Source: Stramenopiles sp. TOSAG23-2 (Eukaryota; Sar). From it: a stretch of 14,417 bases of DNA. The position numbers and the translations under genes are program-made. The DNA is taken from the NCBI GenBank assembly GCA_900128395.1, contig LT649759.1:1-14417 (forward strand), written 5' to 3'. Positions 7,763-14,417 of the stretch are shown piece after piece (position 1 is the first letter of the stretch; every line of letters begins with the position of its first letter). The notes beneath the pieces were generated by a model. The model was given only the letters and a program-made list of their open reading frames with translations, was not told where the DNA came from and did no database searches.

Positions 7763-8542
7763 TTAATACTTTGCACGCTTAGCTGCTTCTGCTGCAAGCA
7801 TAGCTTCTCTTTTTGCAATACTACGTTGTGTTTTTAAACCAAGTTTTCTGTCACCCCATTTTGGATTTGGTGCATCATTGAAACCAGAAGTACAGATGTT
7901 CACAATGGTATCTAATGCTGCTTGATCAGCTGCTTTTACTTCGGTCAAAGCTACTGCAGTTGCATTTTTCATGTTAACAAGAGAACCTAATCTGGATTTG
8001 TTCTTAACAATGCAATATGGTACACCCATGGATTTGCATAATGCTGGAAGCCATACAACAAGTTCAACTGGGTTAACATCAGATGCGATAGCAACCATTT
8101 TTGCTTTCTTTTTCTCAACCAAGTATGTGATGTGGTTCAATCCACATTTCAAGGTTGGTGGTGGTTTTGAGCTAACACCACTACCACTTTTTGCACTTTC
8201 AGATGCAGCTTGTGCCTTAAGACGTTGTTTTTTTTCTTTTTTGGTCTCTGGGCGATATTTGTTTAAAAGTTTGAACAATTCAGTTGCTTGATTTTTGTTC
8301 AATGCATTATTGAATTGGTTAAGTGCTGGTGGTGTCTTTAAACGTTCCATCAAAACTTTTCTTTGACGTTGTAAACGGATGTACTTTGGCCATTTCACGA
8401 AACGGGATAAGTCACGTTTATGATTTGGTACATCACCACCAATACGGAAACTACGTGGTGCGGATGGAAACATTGGATTTTCTTTAACCGTGGTAGCAGT
8501 GCTTCTGCTTGATTTCTTTTTACCTCCTTTTGATTTTGGCAT
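7763..8542 (-). CDS. RPL7A: Large-subunit ribosomal protein eL8 (L7Ae family)
   Basis: The 259-residue protein has the normal length for eukaryotic eL8 (RPL7A), a structural protein of the 60S subunit that contacts 25-28S/5.8S rRNA. Family signatures are clear: a basic N-terminus, RDLSRFVKWPKYIRLQRQRK (43-62), PPALNQFNNAL, KNQATELFKLLNKYRPET (83-100), then the L7Ae/L30e RNA-binding domain with LKCGLNHITYLVEKKKAK (131-148), ASDVNPVELVVWLPALC (153-169) and GVPYCIVKNKSRLG. The start is ATG in an atcATG context; the end is TAA. No intron interrupts it. Upstream on its own strand lie a TA microsatellite and, 369 bases away, a minisatellite rich in CCAAT pentamers read in the direction of this gene. 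This is the most secure identification in the window. Confidence 0.97.
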   Translation of the reverse strand: MPKSKGGKKKSSRSTATTVKENPMFPSAPRSFRIGGDVPNHKRDLSRFVKWPKYIRLQRQRKVLMERLKTPPALNQFNNALNKNQATELFKLLNKYRPETKKEKKQRLKAQAASESAKSGSGVSSKPPPTLKCGLNHITYLVEKKKAKMVAIASDVNPVELVVWLPALCKSMGVPYCIVKNKSRLGSLVNMKNATAVALTEVKAADQAALDTIVNICTSGFNDAPNPKWGDRKLGLKTQRSIAKREAMLAAEAAKRAKY

Positions 8543-8910
8543 GATTAATTGATTATTATATTACTAATTATTAATTAAAATTGTTATATATATATATATA
8601 TCTGTTGTATTAACTCTTTTGTTGAAATAAAATTATGAAATACTATCTCTTGATGTCGAACAACTACATATGTTTGTGTTTTGATATATCTATATATTTA
8701 TATAAATATTGATCAAGATCCTTCCTAAATTAACACTACACACTATTGGATTAAAATATGAAACACTCCAGATTTATTTTATATGGTTGGTCTCTCCACA
8801 CCACCAATTTATAGATGAACACAGCATTGTTTATAAACACACCTATCAAATTCGATATATTCTATCAAGTACGATTTTTAGTACCTAAATTTATCCTCTA
8901 CATGCACACA
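8543..8910. other. Probable eL8 promoter region
   Basis: AT-rich sequence upstream of eL8 with a TA microsatellite at 8585-8601 and an isolated ATTGG (CCAAT on the eL8 strand) near 8745-8749. A lone CACAGCATTG at 8820-8829 matches the joint between minisatellite units, 80 bases before the array. No gene is seen. Confidence 0.5.
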
Positions 8911-9486
8911 GCATTGGACGCCGAGGATATTATTGGCACAGCATAGGACGCCGAGGATATTATTGGCACAGCATAGGACGCCGAGGATGTTATGGGCTCA
9001 GCATTGGACGCCGAGGATATTATTGGCACAGCATAGGACGCCGAGGATATTATTGGCACAGCATAGGACGCCGAGGATGTTATGGGCTCAGCATTGGACG
9101 CCGAGGATATTATTGGCACAGCATAGGACGCCGAGGATATTATTGGCACAGCATAGGACGCCGAGGATGTTATGGGCTCAGCATTGGACGCCGAGGATAT
9201 TATTGGCACAGCATAGGACGCCGAGGATATTATTGGCACAGCATAGGACGCCGAGGATGTTATGGGCTCAGCATTGGACGCCGAGGATATTATTGGCACA
9301 GCATAGGACGCCGAGGATATTATTGGCACAGCATAGGACGCCGAGGATGTTATGGGCTCAGCATTGGACGCCGAGGATATTATTGGCACAGCATAGGACG
9401 CCGAGGATATTATGGGCTCAGCATTGGACGCCGAGGATATTATTGGCACAGCATTGGACGCCGAGGATATTATTGGCTCAGCATTG
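8911..9486. repeat. 30-bp minisatellite, 19 units, organised as 90-bp higher-order repeats
   Basis: Units run without gaps from 8911 to 9480, plus a six-base remnant. Every unit has the core GGACGCCGAGGAT. Three variants differ at fixed positions: A (begins GCATTGG, ends TATTGGCACA), B (GCATAGG, same end) and C (GCATAGG, with GATGTTATGGGCTCA). The order is ABC five times, then A, a B/C hybrid (9391-9420), A, and an A-like unit ending GGCTCA (9451-9480). Thus a 90-bp trimer was amplified after the 30-bp units diverged. It is much GC-richer than its flanks. Because 30 is divisible by three, several frames stay open on both strands as ten-residue repeats, but these look like by-products of the DNA repeat. 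Confidence 0.97.
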
Positions 9487-9943
9487 CTTTTTGTATTGTT
9501 GCTATTATTTTTGTTTTTTGGACAGAAGGAAAGCGTGGGGCTGATGCTGTGTGATGCTAACTATGTTAAATTACTGTTATTTCATTTACATAAGGGTTCT
9601 CGTGATAAAATAAAATATCCGAATATAAACATACAAATTATACATATATTTTAATTCTAATTCTGTTCCTTTTTTCATACTCTTTTCTCCGTTCCAGTAC
9701 TGTGTGTCTGCTGTTGTTTTGAGGAGGTTCCCTTTTTGTAAAATTGAGATGAAAAAGGAGGAGATTTTGCTCAATTGGATAAAAACATAGATTGTGACAA
9801 AGACGATTTGGAACTAAAACAAGGCATATATATACATATATATACAGAGAAATACATCCTTGTGTGTGTTTGCTTGGTTCAGTATTTTATCATAGTAATA
9901 GGAATATTATATTATATTATAATATTTACATATACATATCATC
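9487..9943. other. 5' flank of the PSI/coiled-coil gene
   Basis: T-rich, then TA-rich sequence between the minisatellite and the start codon at 9944. The last 40 bases are almost purely A/T with several TATA-like strings, and presumably include the promoter or 5' UTR. No gene is supported. Confidence 0.5.
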
Positions 9944-12811
9944 ATGAATTATTGTTTAGTTGGAATACTATTAACAATATATTATGTAGCGACAATTTGT
10001 CAAGCTGCAAATATTAGGGACACAGTAGAAATATTATCAAAAACGGCTAATGCGAATATGGCAATTCGATGCGAAGTCGAAGTATCCCGTGGGGATTGCC
10101 GTTCGTGTTTGAATCTTCCACATTGTGGGTATTGTGCAGATGATGATTCATGCCATATAGGAAAACAAGCAGGGCCATTCCGTGATGTTGACTGTAAATC
10201 GTGGCACTTCAGTACATGCAAAGCTATGCCAAAATGTGAGGAAATGTTATCTTGCGGTGAATGCTTAGCACATCCAAGATGCGGGTGGTGTGCAACGGAA
10301 GATCCTAAGAAAATCAGCTGCATGCCTGCAATCATAGGCTCGGACAATTCCTTCCGCAGAAATAGGAAATGTAAATTTGGAGAAGAGAAAAATTTATGGT
10401 TCCATACATTTTTAGTAAATAAACGTAATATTACTGATATATGCGAAGGGCACTTGCCACGGAAACAAGCTATTGATAAATTATCAGCAACTACATATTG
10501 GAAAGGTTTATCAGCAGATAAAAGTAAAGTGGAAGAAATGAGGAAAAAAGCATTGAAAGCACAAGAAGGAGATGCAATGCGTTTAAGAAATGCTAAGAAA
10601 CGTGCACGTGAAGCTGTAAAACTAACTGAAAGTTTAAAAGCTGAATTGGAGAAAGATGAGAAAGAAATGGAAAATTGTATTAGTGATGAAAAATTAGCGA
10701 AAGAAGCAGTAACGTTAAAAACAAATAAGTTAACGCAAGAGAAACTTGTTTTAGATGAAAAGAAGGAGAAACTTGACAAAGCAGAAAAAAAAGAAGCTGA
10801 ATTGCATGCACAATATAAAAATGCAGTAGAAAATGCTGCACCAGTATTTGTAGAACTTGCAGAAGGTTCAGGATCTGCAGAAGGTTCAGGATCTGGATCT
10901 GGATCTGCAGAAGGTTCAGGATCTGGATCTGCAGAAGGTTCAGGATCTGGATCAGGATCTGGATCAGGATCTGGATCAGGATCTGGATCAGGATCTGGAT
11001 CTGGATCAGGATCTGGATCAGGATCTGGATCTGGATCTGGATCTGGTGCTGCTGTTGATCCAGTGGCACAAACAACAGGTTCCGGTTCAGGAACAGGTTC
11101 CGCAGAATCTTGGCCACCACCAAAAACTGGTAGTACAACCGTCAATGATTTAATAGATAAAATATCAGACGAAAAAGCGATTGTAAAAGGTTTGAAAAAG
11201 CAAGTTGAAGCAACAGAAACAGAAGTGAATAAATTACAACAAGACGTTGAAGATGTTACTAAAGCATATCAAGATGCAAAGGGTAAATTGGATGCTATTG
11301 AAAAGAAAGTAAAAAATAAACGTTCAAATTTAGTCCTTGCAGAAGCAGAATTACATGCAGCAGAAGGTGTAGTTAGCAGTGAAAATTCATTGTCAAAAGA
11401 AAAAGGTGCTTCGCGTAAAGCTGCTTCACGTGAAGTCAGTGCAAATGCTATTGCAGAACAGCAAAAAAAAGAAGATCTTGAAATACGCATGCGATTAGAA
11501 AAAGCAGCACTTGTTGATTTGAAAATGAAAAGTACGATTAAACATCATTTAAATAAATTGAAATTGATAAATGATATGTTACAACGTAAAGCTGAAGTAG
11601 ATGAGACGATTAGTAAATTTATGGCAAATGCGACTGAATATTTGAAGAAAAACAAAGATATTGTTGCAAACCATACGAAAGGAGTTGAGACATTGAAAGA
11701 AGAAGTTCAAAATATGACGGATGCTGCATTAAATAAAAAAGTAGAAGCAGAAGATGAACAAAAAGCTGCTGTTGCACATTCTACGGCACATCCTGAAACT
11801 CCAGTAGAAAATGACAAGCGAGTGGATGAGGCAAATAGTAATATTGGTGTGACGAAAATAAATTATGAATCTATTAAGGAGAGTGGCAAGCTTAACATCA
11901 CAATGGCGGAAACGAAATTGGGTAAAGCACAGGCAGTATTGGAAATTGCACAAAGGTATTTACAATCTCAACAAGAGAGAGCAAAGAAATTAATGACCGA
12001 ATTTATTGCATCAGAGAAACAACAAAGAACGCTTGAAAAGGCAAATGCGCAAAATAATAACAATGAAGATAAAAAGATTAAAAAAGAGGAAGCATTATTA
12101 GCTGATCAACAAAAAGCAGCGGATGAGAAAGAAGCTGAAGCAAAAACGACGTTAGATAATCAAGTAAATGATATAGCGAATGAAGCTACGGATGCTATTA
12201 AAGCAGCTGAAGAGAAAACAGCGTTAGATGAGGCATCAGCTAATAAACTTCTTCAAAGTAAAAATAACAGTGCAAATGGTAACGAAACGGAATTTGAGGA
12301 ACAAGCAAAAGCAGCTGCAGATAAATTAACTGAAGATGCAAAAGAATCTGAAAAATTAGCACAAACGGAAAGTGAAAAAACTGGTCTTTCTAAATTACCA
12401 AATACTACTAGTTCACAAGTCACTGACGATAATGAAATGGCAAATAAATTTAAGAAATACAAATCAAAATTTGAAATGAGAGCAAGTGAAGTGAGCAAGA
12501 TGATTAATGATACTAAACTAGCATTACAAAAAATTAGGAAAATGAAAGCAGCTGCAGAAAATAGAACTGTATTTCAGCCAGAAAATCAAATGCCACCTAT
12601 GGTAGTAAGCGAATGTACAGAGAGCGAGAAAATCTTAGAAACGCAATTGGCAAATCTAAGAGATCTTCATAAACAAAGAATGGATGCATCAAAAGATATG
12701 CATTCAAGAATGGAGAAACAACTTGCCATACCTAGTGCAACTGGCGCTGCAGCAGCTGCACCTACATTAGAAGAAGCTGATCCAAATGTAGGCGCAGTAA
12801 ATGTAGATTAA
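9944..12811 (+). CDS. Secreted protein with two PSI domains, coiled coils and a Ser-Gly repeat
   Basis: A 955-residue frame from ATG (atcATG context) to TAA. Residues 1-21 form a signal peptide ending near ATICQA. Two PSI-type Cys-rich domains follow: C43-C92, with CRSCLNLPHCGYC, and C98-C143, with CGECLAHPRCGWC. Both carry the C-x2-C-x5-C-x2-C and GYC/GWC pattern of plexin-semaphorin-integrin domains. Next comes a Lys/Glu/Ala-rich helical region with coiled-coil character (about 188-296), then an uninterrupted acidic and Ser-Gly tract (about 306-369), then a second long helical region (about 398-900) with many N-glycosylation sequons (for example NATE, NHTK, NMTD, NITM). There is no C-terminal membrane span or anchor signal. 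The protein is probably an extracellular or surface-matrix rod; Ser-Gly runs next to acidic residues resemble glycosaminoglycan attachment sites. No named family is recognised. Confidence 0.88.
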   Translation: MNYCLVGILLTIYYVATICQAANIRDTVEILSKTANANMAIRCEVEVSRGDCRSCLNLPHCGYCADDDSCHIGKQAGPFRDVDCKSWHFSTCKAMPKCEEMLSCGECLAHPRCGWCATEDPKKISCMPAIIGSDNSFRRNRKCKFGEEKNLWFHTFLVNKRNITDICEGHLPRKQAIDKLSATTYWKGLSADKSKVEEMRKKALKAQEGDAMRLRNAKKRAREAVKLTESLKAELEKDEKEMENCISDEKLAKEAVTLKTNKLTQEKLVLDEKKEKLDKAEKKEAELHAQYKNAVENAAPVFVELAEGSGSAEGSGSGSGSAEGSGSGSAEGSGSGSGSGSGSGSGSGSGSGSGSGSGSGSGSGSGSGAAVDPVAQTTGSGSGTGSAESWPPPKTGSTTVNDLIDKISDEKAIVKGLKKQVEATETEVNKLQQDVEDVTKAYQDAKGKLDAIEKKVKNKRSNLVLAEAELHAAEGVVSSENSLSKEKGASRKAASREVSANAIAEQQKKEDLEIRMRLEKAALVDLKMKSTIKHHLNKLKLINDMLQRKAEVDETISKFMANATEYLKKNKDIVANHTKGVETLKEEVQNMTDAALNKKVEAEDEQKAAVAHSTAHPETPVENDKRVDEANSNIGVTKINYESIKESGKLNITMAETKLGKAQAVLEIAQRYLQSQQERAKKLMTEFIASEKQQRTLEKANAQNNNNEDKKIKKEEALLADQQKAADEKEAEAKTTLDNQVNDIANEATDAIKAAEEKTALDEASANKLLQSKNNSANGNETEFEEQAKAAADKLTEDAKESEKLAQTESEKTGLSKLPNTTSSQVTDDNEMANKFKKYKSKFEMRASEVSKMINDTKLALQKIRKMKAAAENRTVFQPENQMPPMVVSECTESEKILETQLANLRDLHKQRMDASKDMHSRMEKQLAIPSATGAAAAAPTLEEADPNVGAVNVD
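10863..11046 (+). repeat. In-frame hexamer/dodecamer DNA repeat encoding (Ser-Gly)n
   Basis: The tract is made of GGATCT, GGATCA and GGTTCA hexamers with GCAGAA inserts, giving Gly-Ser dipeptides and a few Ala-Glu breaks. GGATCTGGATCA dodecamers recur, indicating slippage in steps of 6 and 12 bases. A short related stretch (about 11077-11106) lies just downstream. Confidence 0.93.
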
Positions 12812-12921
12812 ATTTATATATTTATAAAAGAAAAGTTTTCGTTTTTGTTGATGTGGATTTTTTTGGATCCCCATCATTTTTGTCTTGTAAAAGTTTTTAA
12901 AAAATTTAAAATATTAAAAAA

Positions 12922-12927
12922 AATAAA
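12922..12927 (+). terminator. Possible polyadenylation signal of the PSI/coiled-coil gene
   Basis: AATAAA lies 111 bases past the stop codon within an A-rich run. It is plausible by position but could easily be chance. Confidence 0.3.
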
Positions 12928-13049
12928 AATCAGAGAGAGCAGTATTATGCCCGTTTGAAAAAAAGTTTGTGTGTATACTTTGTTGTTATGTATAATATAC
13001 TACCCTACACATTCTTTGCACAGATTTATAAATTTGATATTTCTATATT

Positions 13050-13069
13050 TACAAAGTACGAACTTTGTA
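13050..13069. repeat. Small perfect hairpin, 8-bp stem with ACGA loop
   Basis: TACAAAGT (13050-13057) pairs fully with ACTTTGTA (13062-13069). It lies mid-spacer, far from either gene's ends. Function, if any, is unknown. Confidence 0.4.
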
Positions 13070-13384
13070 CTCGAGCGTATACCACTTGAGTGTGTGTGTT
13101 GGCATCAAATTAAAATCGTAAAAGAGATTATACTTCTTATATATGTTGGTGATGGATTCCGGTTCCTGGATCAAATATTATTTGTCATTGTATAGGCCTG
13201 CTATTATGTCGATAATTAAGCTTACAGTAAGGATGATGATACACTAACAACACTCTAACTTCGGACTTCTGACTCCAGCACAGTAGAAAATAATATAGAA
13301 CTAAGAAAATATTTACAGAAGAACATTATAGAAACAACAGAACATCATTATAGACAACCGGCAGCATCAACATCATCAACAACA

Positions 13385-14417
13385 ATGACTTCAAAAGATG
13401 AGATGCCACTGTTAGTGAGAGAATCGCGTGATGGCAATATCGATGCTATTAAAGAACTTTTAAGAGCAAAGAATGTTGATGTTAATATATCATGTAGTAA
13501 AGATGGGGCAACGCCATTATGTATTGCATCACAAAATGGCCATAAAGATATAGTTGAATTACTTTTAAAGATGAAAAATATTGATATTAATAAACCAGAC
13601 AAGATTTGTGAAACAACACCATTATTTATTGCATCAAATAATGGACATAAAGATATAGTTGAATTACTTTTAAAAATGAAAAATATTGATGTTAATAAAC
13701 CAGCCAAGGATGAAGCAACACCATTATATATTGCATCAGGACATGACCATAAAGATATAGTTGAATTACTTTTAAATATGAAACATATTGAAGTTAATAA
13801 ACCAGACAAGATTGGAGCAACACCATTATTGTTTGCATCACAAAAAGGTCATAAAGATATAGTTGAATTACTTTTAAATATGAAAAATATTGATGTTAAT
13901 AAACCAGACAAGATTTGTGAAACAACACCATTATTTATTGCATCAAATAATGGACATAAAGATATAGTTGAATTACTTTTAAAGATGAAAAATATTGATA
14001 TTAATAAACCAGACAAGATTTGTGAAACAACACCATTATTTATTGCATCAAATAATGGACATAAAGATATAGTTGAATTACTTTTAAATATGAAAAATAT
14101 TGATGTTAATATATCAGACAAGAATGGAGCAACACCATTATGTATTGCATCGGGAAAAGGCCATAAAAACGTAGTTGAATTACTTTTAAATACGAACAAT
14201 ATTGATCTTAATAAACCAGAGAAACATGGAGCAACACCATTATATATTGCATCACAAGAGGGTCATAAAGATATAGTTGAATTACTTTTAAATATGAAAA
14301 ATATTGATGTTAATATATCAGACAAGAATGGACGAACAACATTATGTATTGCATCGGCAACTGGTCATAAAGACGTAGTTGAATTACTTTTAAATATGAA
14401 AAATATTGATGTTAATA
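13385..14417 (+). CDS. Ankyrin-repeat protein, N-terminal part (3' end outside window)
   Basis: The frame starts at the ATG at 13385, the first in frame after the TAA at 13256-13258, and stays open to the window edge (344 codons). After a short N-cap (MPLLVRESRDGNIDAIKELL), nine full ankyrin repeats follow of 34 or 35 residues, beginning at 13487, 13592, 13697, 13799, 13901, 14006, 14111, 14213 and 14315. The usual repeat signature is ATPLYIAS, then GHKDIVELLL and NIDVN. Repeats 1, 2, 5 and 6 carry one extra residue before TPL (KICETTPL or SKDGATPL). Ankyrin arrays bind protein partners; with no other domain visible, no function can be given. No signal peptide is seen. The repeats are nearly identical in DNA, so this is a young or homogenising array, and the gene probably belongs to an expanded family. 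Confidence 0.93.
   Translation, partial: MTSKDEMPLLVRESRDGNIDAIKELLRAKNVDVNISCSKDGATPLCIASQNGHKDIVELLLKMKNIDINKPDKICETTPLFIASNNGHKDIVELLLKMKNIDVNKPAKDEATPLYIASGHDHKDIVELLLNMKHIEVNKPDKIGATPLLFASQKGHKDIVELLLNMKNIDVNKPDKICETTPLFIASNNGHKDIVELLLKMKNIDINKPDKICETTPLFIASNNGHKDIVELLLNMKNIDVNISDKNGATPLCIASGKGHKNVVELLLNTNNIDLNKPEKHGATPLYIASQEGHKDIVELLLNMKNIDVNISDKNGRTTLCIASATGHKDVVELLLNMKNIDVN

Larger units (their letters stand above)
12812..13384. other. Intergenic region between the PSI gene and the ankyrin gene
   Basis: It begins with an A/T-rich 3' flank containing AATAAA at 12922-12927, followed by mixed-composition DNA with a small perfect hairpin at 13050-13069. The ankyrin frame is open without an ATG from 13259 to its start at 13385. 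No gene is seen. Confidence 0.5.

Noticed and set aside
8911-9486. CRISPR-like array
   Set aside because: Units are contiguous with no unique spacers, in an evidently eukaryotic context.
8898-9544. Repeat proteins on both strands across the minisatellite
   Set aside because: A 30-bp unit keeps three frames in phase automatically. Both long frames begin at non-ATG codons, and units are too alike to show coding constraint.
10000-11145. Long antisense frame (381 codons) with a (Asp-Pro)n run, opposite the PSI gene
   Set aside because: It mirrors the Ser-Gly hexamer repeat and the codon bias of the sense gene. The sense frame has a signal peptide, PSI domains and full length; the antisense one has no domain.
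13348-14199. Minus-strand repeated frames opposite the ankyrin gene
   Set aside because: They are the antisense of the 102-105-bp ankyrin units, which have a clear sense-strand domain.

Overview
The window is nuclear DNA from an AT-rich, gene-dense eukaryote, most likely a protist. The support is a eukaryote-type ribosomal protein eL8 gene, BAH, PHD, PSI, LamG, leucine-rich and ankyrin domains, asparagine-rich proteins encoded by AAT/AAC triplets, and TA-rich spacers. All readable genes fit the standard code (five end in TAA, one in TAG) and each is a single open frame with no intron needed. The eL8 sequence looks closest to stramenopile/SAR versions, but that is an impression from memory, not a placement.

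Layout, left to right: the 3' end of a leucine-rich-repeat gene (+); a secreted LamG-fold protein with a Cys-rich C-terminal module (-); a 1.17-kb spacer with TA microsatellites, an octamer repeat, a 180-bp MITE-like inverted-repeat element and a GC-rich island; an Asn/Arg/Ser-rich basic protein (+); a BAH-PHD chromatin-reader-like protein (+); RPL7A/eL8 (-); a 19-copy, 30-bp minisatellite organised as 90-bp triplets, between eL8 and the next gene in a divergent intergenic region; a secreted protein with two PSI domains, coiled coils and a long Ser-Gly tract (+); and the 5' part of an ankyrin-repeat gene (+) that runs off the window.

The genes do not form an evident pathway. LRR and ankyrin genes at the two edges look like members of expandable families, and the ankyrin repeats show recent DNA-level duplication. 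The BAH-PHD and Asn-rich genes are adjacent, co-oriented and similar in composition, and both could be nuclear. The LamG and PSI/coiled-coil proteins are predicted to be secreted. No complete new system is demonstrable here. The observations most worth following are the BAH-PHD protein with apparently missing methyl-lysine cage aromatics, the PSI/Ser-Gly secreted protein, the CCAAT-bearing higher-order minisatellite, the ankyrin homogenisation and the MITE.
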